From NCBI GenBank assembly GCA_963665455.1, contig OY762279.1, forward strand, positions 3,038,001-3,102,000: a DNA stretch of 64,000 nucleotides. Reading direction: 5' to 3'. The DNA comes from VXNE01 sp963665455. Its GTDB lineage: Bacteria > Pseudomonadota > Gammaproteobacteria > Pseudomonadales > Azotimanducaceae. Shown here piece by piece: positions 1-9,677 of this stretch. The notes below the pieces were generated by a model that was given only the letters and a program-made list of their open reading frames with translations, did not search any database and was not told the DNA's origin. The stretch's first letter is position 1. Every line of letters starts with the position of its first letter. The position numbers and the translations under genes were made by a program.

Positions 1-1181
1 ACGTCCCTTCGGTACGCGCATCGCTCGGCGCGAACGACTTTGATGCGCCCACCAACGCCGGCATCGGCGCGCAGCTCAGCGAACTCGGGCTCGGTTCCGA
101 TGTCTTCGACACGTTCGGCTTCACGCTGCCGGACCGGTTCGACCTCAGCACCTATTCGGTGGGTGCCGAGTTTGCCTACGAGGTCGACTTCTGGGGCCGG
201 GCCCGCAACGCGGCCCGCGCGGCCGGCGCGGAGCGCCTCGCGGCCGAGGCGGACTTGCGCGCGGCGCACCTCAGGGTGCTCTCAGAGACCGTGGGGACGT
301 ATCTGGAGGTGGTGGATCTGAGGCGCCAACGCACCTTGGCCCGAGATTTGGTTAGCGTGCTCAGGGACGGGGAGCGATGGACCACGTCTCGCTACGACAG
401 CGGATTGACCGACGCCCGCGCCCTCCATGCGCTGCGGCGGAACGTGCGGGAGGCGGAGGCCGAACTCTCCCGGGCCGAGGGTCTGCTGGCGAGCGCGGAA
501 GGACGGCTTTGGATCCTGGCCGGAGGCTACCGCGCGGAGCTGCACGACCTGCTGCCGGACGCGTTGGAGTGGGCGGCGTCGCCGGAGCCGGTGCCGAAGG
601 CGGTCCCTGCGGACCTGCTCGCGCAACGGCCGGACGTGAGTGCGGCGCGTCGGCGGATGGAGGCGGCGCGCTACGCCGTCGGTGCACACCGGGCGGCACT
701 GTTGCCGGCGCTGTCGTTGTCGGGGTCCATCGGGCTGCAGAGTTCCGAATCCGGGGATTGGTTCGATCCGGATCAGTGGTTCCGCAACCTGAGCGTCAAT
801 CTCCTCGCGCCGGTGCTGCAGGGCGGCCGGTTGCGCGGCAACGTGGCGCTGGCCGAAGCACGGCTGGAGGAGGCCGTGGCCGCGTTCGGACGTTCCGTCG
901 TGACGGCGGCCAACGAAGTGCGCGGCGCCTTGGTGGGCCTCGACACCAGCCGGCGCCGTCTTGCCGCCCTCGCGGCGATGGAGCAGGCTGCTCGGGACGA
1001 GGCGGCACTCTTGGGCGAGCGCTACGTATCCGGCGTGGAGGACTATGCGGGGGTCTTGGCGTCTTCGCGGATGCTCGTTCGCGCGCAGTCCGTTCGTGCC
1101 GGGGGAGAGCGGGACCTGGGCTATGCTCGGCTGGCGTTGCACCGCGCCCTTGGGGGCGCTTGGCGCCCGGCGGGGCCTTGA
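1..1181 (+). CDS. Outer-membrane efflux factor (NodT/TolC-like), 5' end missing
   Basis: Outer-membrane channel of a tripartite efflux pump. The frame is open from base 3 to the stop at 1181 (392 residues visible), so the start and signal peptide lie outside the window. The visible part shows the family hallmarks: YEVDFWGRARNAARAA near the start, long Ala/Arg/Glu-rich coiled-coil helices, an internal AQRPDVSAARRRMEAA segment that marks the second OEP repeat, and a downstream LAPVLQGGRLRGNVALAEA strand-turn typical of NodT-family factors. It is followed 42 bp later by the adaptor and then the inner-membrane pump, so it should form the outer-membrane exit duct of that system. The substrate cannot be told. 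Confidence 0.93.
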   Translation, partial: VPSVRASLGANDFDAPTNAGIGAQLSELGLGSDVFDTFGFTLPDRFDLSTYSVGAEFAYEVDFWGRARNAARAAGAERLAAEADLRAAHLRVLSETVGTYLEVVDLRRQRTLARDLVSVLRDGERWTTSRYDSGLTDARALHALRRNVREAEAELSRAEGLLASAEGRLWILAGGYRAELHDLLPDALEWAASPEPVPKAVPADLLAQRPDVSAARRRMEAARYAVGAHRAALLPALSLSGSIGLQSSESGDWFDPDQWFRNLSVNLLAPVLQGGRLRGNVALAEARLEEAVAAFGRSVVTAANEVRGALVGLDTSRRRLAALAAMEQAARDEAALLGERYVSGVEDYAGVLASSRMLVRAQSVRAGGERDLGYARLALHRALGGAWRPAGP

Positions 1182-1223
1182 GTCCAACCTCCGCCTACAT
1201 CGAGCGATGACGAGTGACGTGAC

Positions 1224-2432
1224 GTGAGTAGAAGAAAGGGGTTTCTGGTGGCTGCGGTGATCGTGGCGGGTGCCGCGGCCGTGGCCTTTGCCTTGGTGTC
1301 GTTGGCGCCCGAGCCGGCGCGCACGGAGCCGCCGTCCCGGGTGCCGTTCGTCGAGACTGCCCCGACGATCTTGGGTTCCGGCCCCATCCCGGTGAACGTG
1401 GCGGGCACGGTGCGGCCGAGCGCCGAGATTCAGGTTGCGCCGGAGGTGGGAGGCCGCGTGGTGTGGGTCAATCCCGCGTTCCAGAGCGGTAGGAAGATCG
1501 GTGCCGGAGAAACGGTCTTTCGCATCGAGGAGGCGGACTACCGCTATCGGCTGCGCGATGCCGAGGCGGCGTTGGCCGAGCGCGAGGCGGCTCACCTGCA
1601 GGCCGAGGAGGAAGCGGCCATTGCCCGCGCCGAATACGAGCGCTATGCCGGCCGGCAACCCGGCACGCCGCCGCCGGACCAAGCCAATCCACTGGCGCTA
1701 TGGGAGCCCCAACTCAAGGCCGCGCGGGCGGCGCTCGACCGGGAGCAGGCCCGTGTCGCCGAAGCCAATCTGGCGCTGTCCCGCACCCGGGTCAAGGCGC
1801 CGTTCGACGGTTTCGTGCGGGAGGAGTCCGTGGACGTTGGCCAATTCGTGACGGCCGGCCAGACCGTGGCGCGGCTCTTTGCCGCCGATGCGGTGGAGGT
1901 GGTGGTGCCCCTTTCCGATCAGGATGCGGCCCTGATTCCCGGCCTTTGGTCGATTCGGGCCGGGGACGAAGAGCGTCGCGTTCCGGCCACGGTCGTGGCC
2001 GAGTACGGCGACCTGCGTTACGCCTGGAGCGGACACGTGGATCGGGTCGAGACGGCGCTCGATGCACAGACCCGCACGATCGACGTCATCGTGCGGGTGC
2101 CGGATCCGTTTGAGCCCGGCGCGACCCCCGGACGGCCGGTCGATGGGGAGGGCAATCCTCCGCTCCTGGTCGGCAAGTTCGTCGAGGTGGAGATCGAGGG
2201 CCTCGTGCCGGAACGCTACTTCCGCGTCCGGCGCGCCGCCCTGCAGCCCGGCGACGTGATCTGGGCCGTGCGCGGCAACGGGACCGTGCGCATCGTCCCC
2301 GTGCGCGTTCTCCAGCGCGGTGACGACGAAATCTTCGTGACCGGCGCGCTTGAGCCCAGGGAGGGGGCCATCATCGGCGGCCTGCAGTTCGCCACCGAGG
2401 GCATGCGCGTGCGGACGGCGGCGCGCGGATGA
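1224..2432 (+). CDS. RND efflux periplasmic adaptor (membrane fusion protein)
   Basis: Periplasmic adaptor of 402 residues linking the pump at 2429-5659 to the outer-membrane factor upstream. It starts at GTG 1224 with an N-terminal membrane anchor (residues about 6-25, rich in Val/Ala), then a lipoyl/barrel-sandwich half containing APEVGGRVVWVNPAF, a Glu/Ala-rich alpha-helical hairpin (about residues 110-180) and the second lipoyl half with RVKAPFDGFVREESVDVGQ, followed by beta-barrel and membrane-proximal domains. The order of domains is that of HlyD/AcrA-type adaptors. Its stop overlaps the start of the permease (ATGA at 2429), implying coupled translation. Substrate is unknown. Confidence 0.95.
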   Translation: MSRRKGFLVAAVIVAGAAAVAFALVSLAPEPARTEPPSRVPFVETAPTILGSGPIPVNVAGTVRPSAEIQVAPEVGGRVVWVNPAFQSGRKIGAGETVFRIEEADYRYRLRDAEAALAEREAAHLQAEEEAAIARAEYERYAGRQPGTPPPDQANPLALWEPQLKAARAALDREQARVAEANLALSRTRVKAPFDGFVREESVDVGQFVTAGQTVARLFAADAVEVVVPLSDQDAALIPGLWSIRAGDEERRVPATVVAEYGDLRYAWSGHVDRVETALDAQTRTIDVIVRVPDPFEPGATPGRPVDGEGNPPLLVGKFVEVEIEGLVPERYFRVRRAALQPGDVIWAVRGNGTVRIVPVRVLQRGDDEIFVTGALEPREGAIIGGLQFATEGMRVRTAARG

Positions 2433-5400
2433 AGGCCCCGGACGCCCCCCACGGGGAGCATCACGGCGAGCCGGGGGGCCCCATCGCCTTCATGGCGAGC
2501 AACCCGATCGCCGCGAACCTGCTCATGTTCGGCATCCTGGCGGCGGGTTTCGCCTCGTTGGCGGCCTTGGAACGGGAGGCCTGGCCGACGCTGCCCTTCT
2601 ACACGATCGAGGTGTCGATGGCCTATCCGGGCGCGAGCCCGGAGGAGGTGGAGGAGTCGATCGTCGTCAAGATCGAGGAGCAGGTTCAGTCCCTGGAGGA
2701 CGTCAAGACGGTCCGTTCGGTGGCCGCGCCGGGGATGGCGTCGGTGGCCGTGGAAGTGAAGTCGGGCACGGACATGGATCGGGCCCTGGACGAGATCGAG
2801 TCCGCGGTCAGCCGCATACAGTCCTTCCCCGGGGCCGCGGAGCGCGCCGTCATCCAGGAGATGACCAACCGCCAGAGCATGATCCGCCTCATCGTGCATG
2901 GCGACATCCCGGAGCGTTCCCTCAAGGAACTCGCCTACCAGATGGAGGACGCGTTGGGGTCGCTGCCGTCCGTCTCCAACGTGGAGACGACCGGGGCGAG
3001 GGACTACGAGATATCGGTCGAGGTCCCGCTGCGTCGCCTGCGCGCGCTCGGCATCACCCTCGAAGATGTCGCCCGCGCGGTGCGCCGCGGTTCCCTCGAC
3101 CTCTCGGCCGGCAGCATAGAGACGCGGGACGCCGAGGTCCGGGTGCGCACGCTGGGCCAACGCTACGATCAGCAGGACTTCGAGGGCATCGTCGTCCTCA
3201 CGCGTCCGGACGGCACGGTGGTGCGCCTCGGCGACATCGCCGACGTGCGCGACGGTTTCGAGGACAGCAACCTCATCGTCCGACACGAGGGCCGGCGGGC
3301 CTTGTTCATCGAGGTGTTCCGCGCGGAGGGCGAGTTGGTGATGGACGTGGCCACGGCGGTGCAGGAGCACGTCGCCAACGTCATCGCGCCGTCCCTGCCG
3401 GAAGGCGTGGGGGTCACCGTCTGGAACGACGAGTCGCAGACGTATTCGGAGCGCGCCGACCTCTTGATCAAGAACGGACTGCTCGGGCTGATGCTCGTGC
3501 TGGTCGCGCTCGCGCTCTTCCTGGAGATCCGCCTCGCGATCTGGGTCGCGGTCGGGCTCGCCACGGCCGGTGTTGGGGCGCTGGCGGTCATGATGACGCT
3601 GGACCTCGCGATCAACACGATTTCGCTGTTCGTGTTCGTGCTGGCCATCGGCATCATCGTCGACGACGCCATCGTCGTCGCGGAGCACATTCACCACGAG
3701 CGCCAGCGCGGCACGCCCGGCGTCGCCGCGGCCATTCGCGGCGTGCGGCGCATCAAGAGCCCCCTGACCTTCGCGGTGCTGACGTCCGTGGCCGCGTTCA
3801 CGCCCGTGTTTCTCATTCCGGGAGGCATCGGGGAGATCTGGCGGGCGCTTCCCGTCGTGGTCATCTCCATGCTGCTGATTTCGCTGGGTGAGTCGCTGTT
3901 CATCCTGCCGAACCACCTCTCGCGTCTGAAAGGTCCGGAGTGGTCGCCGACCAGCGCCGTCGAGCGTTTCTTCGGGCGGACGCAGGGATACGTGGACGGC
4001 GTGCTCCGCCGCATCGTGGAAGGCCCGCTGGACCGGGCACTGCACTTCGCGACCCGACAGCCCGCCGTGGTCATGGCGGGTGCGGTCGGTGCGCTCGTGG
4101 TGAGCGTCGCACTGCTGCCGGCCGGCATCGTCAAGACCACCTTTGCCGACGTGGTCGAGGGCGACTTCGTGTCGGCAAGCCTCGAGATGCCGGACGGGAC
4201 GACGGCCAGGCGGACCTACGAGGTGGCGCTGGGCCTAGAGGAGGCGGGACGCCGCGTCGTCGAGCGGCTATCGCGGGAGCGGGGCGACGAGGGCTCCCTG
4301 CTGTCCGGGGTGATCATCACGGTGGGCCAGGGGCCGCGCGTCGAGGGCGGGGGCGTGATCCCGCAGCCGAACCTGCGGCCCGAATCGAACATCGCGACGG
4401 TCGAGTTCAAGCTCGTCAGCGCGCAGGACCGCGACATCTCCACGGTGGACGTGGCGCAGGCCTGGCGGGAGGAGGTGGGTGTCTTGCCCCATGTCCGCGG
4501 CGTCGTCTTCAGCGGCGACGTCCTCGACCTCGGGAATCCCATCGAGGCCGTCCTGTCGCATCCGGATCCGGAACGCCTCGTCGAAATCGCCACGTCCGTC
4601 GTCCGCAGCCTGCGTGGCCTCGGGGGGGTGTACGACGTGCGCTCGGATCACACCCCGGGGGTCCGGGAGATCCAGCTTGAGTTGCTGCCGGCGGGGCGCA
4701 CGTTGGGGCTTACCCTGGAGGAACTCGCCCTGCAGGCGCGCGCGGCGTTTTTCGGGGCCGAGGCGTTGCGCGTGCAACGCGGCCGGGACGAGGTCCGGGT
4801 GTACGTCCGCCTCCCCGAGCGGGAGCGGAACGCCATCACCGACATCGAGGACTACCTGGTGCGGACCCCGAGCGGGGCGGAGGTGCCGCTGACCGCGGTT
4901 GCGGCGCTGAAGTCCGGCGTGGCGCCGCCGGTGGTCCGGCGCAGGGACGGGCAGCGCGTGGTCACGGTGACCGCCGAGGTCGACACGGCCGTGATCTCCG
5001 CCAACGAGGCCAACGCCGTTCTGGCGGACTCCATCCTCGCGGACCTCGTGGCGAGCGACGCAGAGCTTGGCTACGTGTTTGCCGGCGAACAGCAGGCGCA
5101 AGCCGAGGCCGGGGGCGGACTCGCCGGCGGTTTCGCGCTGGTGCTGTTCTTCATGTACGCGATGCTCGCGGTCCCGCTGCGCTCCTACGGCAAGCCCGTG
5201 ATCATCATGGCCATCATTCCGTTCGGTCTCATCGGCATGATCCTGGGGCATCTGGTGCTCGGCGTGGCGGTGAGCGCGACCTCCTTCATGGGTTTCTTCG
5301 GCCTGAGCGGCGTCGTGATCAACGATTCGCTGGTGATGATCGACTTCATCGATCAGCGCCTCCGGGAGGGCGCTCCCGTGCGCACCGCGATCATCGAGGG

Positions 5401-5659
5401 CGCCAAGGGGCGTTTCCGGCCCATCCTGCTCACCTCGCTGACGACCTTCCTCGGTTTCACGCCGCTCATCCTGGACCGGGCCATCCAGGCGCAGTTCGTG
5501 GCGCCCTTCGCCGCGACCCTCGGGATCGGCATTCTCGTGACCACGGTGATCCTCATGCTGGTCACGCCCGCGCTGACCGCCATCTACTTGCGGGTCAACT
5601 CGCGGCGGGGCGCACCGGAGCCGGCCGGCGAGGCGGTGGGGGTCGAAGCCGTCGCATGA
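2429..5659 (+). CDS. RND family efflux pump inner-membrane permease
   Basis: Proton-driven inner-membrane pump of 1076 residues, the usual length for the AcrB/MMPL-like HAE family. Visible are TM1 near residue 25-45 (NPIAANLLMFGILAAGF), a large periplasmic loop with the porter subdomains, a TM2-6 block that includes the relay motif FVFVLAIGIIVDDAIVVAEH (proton-relay Asp pair), a second periplasmic loop and a TM8-12 block ending in LVTPALTAIYLRV. It resembles the group of pumps whose adaptor and channel are encoded in the same operon, as here. The ATG overlaps the adaptor's stop codon. The 3' end meets the convergent gene at 5661 with one base between. Confidence 0.95.
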   Translation: MKAPDAPHGEHHGEPGGPIAFMASNPIAANLLMFGILAAGFASLAALEREAWPTLPFYTIEVSMAYPGASPEEVEESIVVKIEEQVQSLEDVKTVRSVAAPGMASVAVEVKSGTDMDRALDEIESAVSRIQSFPGAAERAVIQEMTNRQSMIRLIVHGDIPERSLKELAYQMEDALGSLPSVSNVETTGARDYEISVEVPLRRLRALGITLEDVARAVRRGSLDLSAGSIETRDAEVRVRTLGQRYDQQDFEGIVVLTRPDGTVVRLGDIADVRDGFEDSNLIVRHEGRRALFIEVFRAEGELVMDVATAVQEHVANVIAPSLPEGVGVTVWNDESQTYSERADLLIKNGLLGLMLVLVALALFLEIRLAIWVAVGLATAGVGALAVMMTLDLAINTISLFVFVLAIGIIVDDAIVVAEHIHHERQRGTPGVAAAIRGVRRIKSPLTFAVLTSVAAFTPVFLIPGGIGEIWRALPVVVISMLLISLGESLFILPNHLSRLKGPEWSPTSAVERFFGRTQGYVDGVLRRIVEGPLDRALHFATRQPAVVMAGAVGALVVSVALLPAGIVKTTFADVVEGDFVSASLEMPDGTTARRTYEVALGLEEAGRRVVERLSRERGDEGSLLSGVIITVGQGPRVEGGGVIPQPNLRPESNIATVEFKLVSAQDRDISTVDVAQAWREEVGVLPHVRGVVFSGDVLDLGNPIEAVLSHPDPERLVEIATSVVRSLRGLGGVYDVRSDHTPGVREIQLELLPAGRTLGLTLEELALQARAAFFGAEALRVQRGRDEVRVYVRLPERERNAITDIEDYLVRTPSGAEVPLTAVAALKSGVAPPVVRRRDGQRVVTVTAEVDTAVISANEANAVLADSILADLVASDAELGYVFAGEQQAQAEAGGGLAGGFALVLFFMYAMLAVPLRSYGKPVIIMAIIPFGLIGMILGHLVLGVAVSATSFMGFFGLSGVVINDSLVMIDFIDQRLREGAPVRTAIIEGAKGRFRPILLTSLTTFLGFTPLILDRAIQAQFVAPFAATLGIGILVTTVILMLVTPALTAIYLRVNSRRGAPEPAGEAVGVEAVA

Positions 5660-5660
5660 T

Positions 5661-7208
5661 CTAGCCGCGCAGTATTCCCTGGGCTCGCTCGTGGTGGCCG
5701 GCCTTGGTGAGCGCTTCTATCAGCGCATCGCGCACGAGCGGCAGGCTAGGGGAATCCTGCTCGACGAACTTCGCGTGGACTTCCTCCGCACGTTGGATGT
5801 TGCCCGTAGCCCCGCACATACGAATCATCTCGATGGCGAGGGTCTCCGAGGTCGGGTCCGTCGCCCACGCGGTCTCGACGCGGCGGAACGCCTCGGCATC
5901 CTCCCCCAGCGCGCGCAGGTGCGAAGCGTCGCGCAGGGCCGACAGCGCGGCGTACTCCGGATGGGCCGGCAGGGTGGCCCGGAAAACGGTTCGCGCCTCG
6001 TCGAACTCGAAACGCGGCGTGGGCGAGCCGTTCGCCTGCATGGCTCCGAATATCTTGGGCAGGCCCGACAACCGGCCTTCCGCTAGGCCGAGGTCCTTCA
6101 GGAATTCGCCAATTCGCCGGTTTCGAGCGGGCACCGCGATCGGCATGGATTCTGGCAATAGATGATGGCGTTCGATGCCGGGCACGGGTCCCGGATAGCT
6201 GATTACTTCGATCCTGCCCGGGAAGAGATAGACCTTGGTCGGTTCGGGCTGGTCGACATCGTAGCCACGGTGATAGACGGCGTTCACGACCGCTTCGCGG
6301 AGCGCCGCCGACGGATAGCTTACCCACTTGCGCACGCGGGGCTGCTCGGGCCGCTTCTGTAGATGGTGCGTCAACAGGTTCTCCAGATAGCGCAGGCAGT
6401 CCGCCACTTGATCCACGAGCGGGCCCGTGAACGTCCGCTCCTCCTGGGCGTTGCCGGCCCGGTCGCCGGCGAACTGCACCACCTCGATGCGAGCACCGCG
6501 AATCCACTGATCGGGATGGCCGGAAAAGAGCAACAGCCCGGCGTTGCGCGGCACCTCGTGGTCGTTCACGCGAACCGTGATCCTGAGCCGCCTGTAGATG
6601 TCGCGTGCGTCTTCGGCGTCCAGGAGTCCGCTCCGGACGTCTCGAAGGTACTCGCGTACCTTTGCTTCGCGCAGGTCCTCGACCCGTGCGTCCGCAGCTC
6701 GCCGATCATCCCACGGCACCTTGGCGGTCTGCGCGATCAGGCCGCGCAGCAAGTCTCCGCGCTGTTCGGCATCGACGGTCTCGGATCCCACCCGCACCCA
6801 ATAGCGCAGGCCGCCGCGGCGGTCCGGCGCGCGGTGGGGCCGCATCTCGCTGGCGGGTGCCCACACCACGAGCACCATCCGGTCATCGACGCGCTCCGGG
6901 GACAGCACTGGCGGATACTGTGGATCGAGCCGGTTGCATTGGCCGCGAATCCAGCGCTGGGCGGCTTCCACTTCCTGCGGCGACAGGCCGCCCGGAGGCA
7001 AGACGGTGCGGCCATCCTGCTCCTCGACACCGATCACGACGTAACCGCCATTCAGGTTGTGGTAGTCGTTGGCGAAGGCGCATATCGTGCGGAGGACCTG
7101 CGGTCCCGTAGTCCGCTCGTCCCACGTTGCCTTGAACTCGACGCGCTCCGATTCGACGGTCTGGCGGCGCAACAAGGAGTCAACGTTGATTGGCAGGATT
7201 GCACTCAT
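5661..7208 (-). CDS. AlbA_2 (Schlafen-like) domain protein with GHKL-type ATPase region
   Basis: A 515-residue cytoplasmic protein. Residues about 10-130 form an AlbA_2/Schlafen-like DNA-binding domain (ESERVEFKATWDE, then CAFANDYHNLNGGYVVIGV). The middle has the RecG-C/HATPase_c_4 pattern, with an N-box-like helix SAALREAVVNAVYHRGYD and a downstream EVISYPGPVPG turn. The last ~120 residues are helical and TPR-like (LREALGEDAEAFRRV and EALTKAGHHERAQGIL regions). Proteins of this build are annotated as putative transcriptional regulators or ATP-binding proteins, and some occur in phage-defence neighbourhoods; the exact role is unknown. It is monocistronic and faces away from the TauD-type gene. 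Confidence 0.85.
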   Translation of the reverse strand: MSAILPINVDSLLRRQTVESERVEFKATWDERTTGPQVLRTICAFANDYHNLNGGYVVIGVEEQDGRTVLPPGGLSPQEVEAAQRWIRGQCNRLDPQYPPVLSPERVDDRMVLVVWAPASEMRPHRAPDRRGGLRYWVRVGSETVDAEQRGDLLRGLIAQTAKVPWDDRRAADARVEDLREAKVREYLRDVRSGLLDAEDARDIYRRLRITVRVNDHEVPRNAGLLLFSGHPDQWIRGARIEVVQFAGDRAGNAQEERTFTGPLVDQVADCLRYLENLLTHHLQKRPEQPRVRKWVSYPSAALREAVVNAVYHRGYDVDQPEPTKVYLFPGRIEVISYPGPVPGIERHHLLPESMPIAVPARNRRIGEFLKDLGLAEGRLSGLPKIFGAMQANGSPTPRFEFDEARTVFRATLPAHPEYAALSALRDASHLRALGEDAEAFRRVETAWATDPTSETLAIEMIRMCGATGNIQRAEEVHAKFVEQDSPSLPLVRDALIEALTKAGHHERAQGILRG

Positions 7209-7383
7209 GGGCGTGATGGGAGCGCGTGTGCGGGCATTGGACCGATTTTACTCGCCCGGGTGGATGGCGGACGGTGATGCGTGGGTGGCCAACTGGAACC
7301 CTCCAGAGGAGTCGCTGGCACCAGGGCGCACGCGCAAGGCCTCCAGGCTGCGGTAAGCTCCGCCCATTCCGAGGAGGGTGCCC

Positions 7384-8361
7384 ATGTCCATCAACGTGCA
7401 ACCGAACGCAGGTGCCGCGGGTGCCGTCGTCACCGGCGTGGAGCTCGCGGCGCTTAACGACGCGACTTGGGCCGAGGTCCATGGTGCCTTTCTGGCCCAT
7501 GGGGTGCTGGTGTTCCCCGGGCAGCACCTCGAGGAGGAAGCCCAGGGTGACTTCGCCCAACGCTTCGGCAACATCGAGAAGCTCTATCCGGGGCAGGACC
7601 GGGCGACGCTGCACTTCGGCAACGTCAAGGCGGACGGCAGCCTCACGCAGCCGAACGAAGAGTCGTTCAAGCTCTTGCGGGGCAACGAGGGCTGGCACAC
7701 GGACAGCACCTACATGCCGCTGGCGGCGAAGGCGTCCATGCTGGCCGCGTTGGTGGTGCCCCCGGAGCGGGGCGGGACGGAGTTCGCGGACATGCGCGCG
7801 GCGTACGACGCGTTGGACCCCGCCATGCAGGAGCAGATCGAGGGCCTGTCCGCGTACCACTCGCTCTACCATTCGCAGGCCAAGGCGGGGTATACGCACG
7901 CGACGGATCACATGTACGGTTTCCACGACAAGGGTGCGCCCTTGCGGCCGGTCATCAAGACGCATCCGGAGACGGGCAGGAAGTCGATCTACACCGGCCG
8001 GCATGCCTTCGCGATTGACGGGATGGATGCCGGTGCGGCCACGGCCCTGCTCGACCAACTCCTGGAAGACGCCTGCCGGCCCCCGCGCACCTATCTCCAT
8101 GCGTGGACCGTGGGCGACCTCGTGGTATGGGACAACCGGCGCATGATGCACCGCGCCGAACCCTACGACCCGCGCCATGCCCGCGTGTTGCGGGCGTCGC
8201 GGATTTCGGGGGAGCCGGAGTCGGAACTAGCCCCGACGTTCGCGGATCCGAAGGCCGAAGCGTTCCGCCCCACGTCGTCCAACGAGTCGGCCTTGACGGC
8301 GGGCGCTCCCGTGCGCGAGGCCTCCCGGGAGGAGCCCCTGGACCGCGAGCTGTACGGGTGA
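7384..8361 (+). CDS. TauD/TfdA-family 2-oxoglutarate dioxygenase
   Basis: Non-haem Fe(II)/2-oxoglutarate dioxygenase of 325 residues. The facial triad is visible: WHTDSTYM supplies His105 and Asp107, and DNRRMMHRAEP supplies the distal His. A downstream Arg (ARVLRASR) would bind the 2-oxoglutarate carboxylate. I choose ATG 7384 because GAGGAGG at 7371-7377 lies six bases upstream; an in-frame GTG at 7378 is inside the ribosome binding site. The family includes taurine, 2,4-D and other carboxylate or sulfonate hydroxylases, and the actual substrate cannot be read from the sequence. It stands alone between the AlbA_2 gene and an acyl-CoA dehydrogenase. Confidence 0.93.
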   Translation: MSINVQPNAGAAGAVVTGVELAALNDATWAEVHGAFLAHGVLVFPGQHLEEEAQGDFAQRFGNIEKLYPGQDRATLHFGNVKADGSLTQPNEESFKLLRGNEGWHTDSTYMPLAAKASMLAALVVPPERGGTEFADMRAAYDALDPAMQEQIEGLSAYHSLYHSQAKAGYTHATDHMYGFHDKGAPLRPVIKTHPETGRKSIYTGRHAFAIDGMDAGAATALLDQLLEDACRPPRTYLHAWTVGDLVVWDNRRMMHRAEPYDPRHARVLRASRISGEPESELAPTFADPKAEAFRPTSSNESALTAGAPVREASREEPLDRELYG

Positions 8362-8447
8362 GGCGCGCGTTTCCCGCCTAGCCCGAATCGTCGGGAAGGG
8401 CCAGCCTCAGCGGTTACAATGCCGGCAACTTCCACGGGAAATCCGCC

Positions 8448-9647
8448 ATGCTGAACCTGTCCATTCCGGAGAGCGTCGCCCCGCTGCGCGCCAAGGTCCT
8501 CGACTTCATCGAGCACGAGGTCTACCCGATCGAGTCCGACCTGTACGAGGAGACCCCGGAGCGGCGGCGCAGCCTGATGCGCGGGCTGATGGACAAGGCG
8601 AAGGCAGAGGGGCTGTGGGCGCTTGGCCACCCGGAGGAGATCGGCGGCGGCGGGTTGCCCTTCATGGACTACGTGTTCATCAACGAGGTCGTCGGACGTT
8701 CGCCCATGGCCACCGTCGCGCTCGGCACGCACTCGCTGCAGGACTCGATCATGCTCCACATGTACGCGAGCGACGAGTGGCGCGAGAAGTATCTGGCTCC
8801 CCTGGTCGCGGGGGAGGTGTTCCCGAGCTTCGGCATGACGGAGCCGGACGTCGCGAGTTCGGACCCGACGCAACTTCAGACCCGCGCGGACTTGGACGGC
8901 GACGAGTGGGTCATCAACGGCCGCAAATGGTTCACGTCCGGCGCCGCGAGCGCCGCGTACACGACGGCCATGGTGCGCACCGAACCCGAGGGCACGCCGG
9001 ACCACTCCGCCTTCTCGATGATCGTCGTGCCGACGGACACGCCCGGCTACGACATCGTTCGGGACGTGAAGGTGATGGGGCAGTACGACGGCCACTACGA
9101 GGTCGCCTACAACGACGTCCGCGTACCGAAGGACAACCTGCTCGGCCCGCGCGGACAAGGCTTCAAGATCGCCCAGCGTCGCCTGGGCCCGGGCCGCATC
9201 TTCCACTGCATGCGCTGGCTCGGCCAGGCCCAGCGCGCCTTCGACCTGATGTGCGAGCGCGCCAACAGCCGCGTCGCCTTCGGCAAGACCTTGGGCCAGC
9301 ACCAGCAGATCCAGAAGTTCATCTTCGACACGGCCGCCGAGATCCAGGCGAGCCGCCTGCTGACCCTGCACGCGGCGCAGAAGATCGACCAAGGCGACGA
9401 GGCCCGGGTCGAGATTGGCCTCATCAAGGTGTATGGCGCCACGATGCTGCACAACGCCATCGACCGCGCCATCCAGGTGCACGGCGCCAAGGGCGTTACC
9501 GAGGACACGCCGCTGGAGCGGATGTACCGGCACGCCCGCTTCGCGCGCATCTACGACGGCGCGGACGAAGTGCATGTCCAGACCACGGCCCGGCGCATCC
9601 TGCGCTTCTACGGAGAGGGCGGTAGCTTCGACTTCGGCACGCGTTAG
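8448..9647 (+). CDS. Acyl-CoA dehydrogenase family protein
   Basis: FAD-dependent acyl-CoA dehydrogenase of 399 residues. The three canonical parts are seen: an N-terminal helical domain; a middle beta domain with FGMTEPDVASSDPTQLQT and WVINGRKWFTSGA; and the C-terminal helical domain with LGQHQQIQKFIFDTAAEIQ and the closing ARIYDGADEVHVQTTARRIL. It should oxidise an acyl-CoA to its enoyl-CoA and pass electrons to ETF; chain-length preference is not evident. A TACAAT box at 8415-8420 could be a -10 element, though no good -35 is seen. The next gene, a serine hydrolase, begins 30 bp downstream on the same strand. Confidence 0.94.
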   Translation: MLNLSIPESVAPLRAKVLDFIEHEVYPIESDLYEETPERRRSLMRGLMDKAKAEGLWALGHPEEIGGGGLPFMDYVFINEVVGRSPMATVALGTHSLQDSIMLHMYASDEWREKYLAPLVAGEVFPSFGMTEPDVASSDPTQLQTRADLDGDEWVINGRKWFTSGAASAAYTTAMVRTEPEGTPDHSAFSMIVVPTDTPGYDIVRDVKVMGQYDGHYEVAYNDVRVPKDNLLGPRGQGFKIAQRRLGPGRIFHCMRWLGQAQRAFDLMCERANSRVAFGKTLGQHQQIQKFIFDTAAEIQASRLLTLHAAQKIDQGDEARVEIGLIKVYGATMLHNAIDRAIQVHGAKGVTEDTPLERMYRHARFARIYDGADEVHVQTTARRILRFYGEGGSFDFGTR

Positions 9648-9677
9648 AACGGTCAAGTACCGGGTCGGAGGGATCGC

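Noticed and set aside
2216..4045. 609-codon antisense frame opposite the RND permease
   Set aside because: Composition typical of a shadow frame in high-GC coding DNA; the pump on the plus strand is unambiguous.
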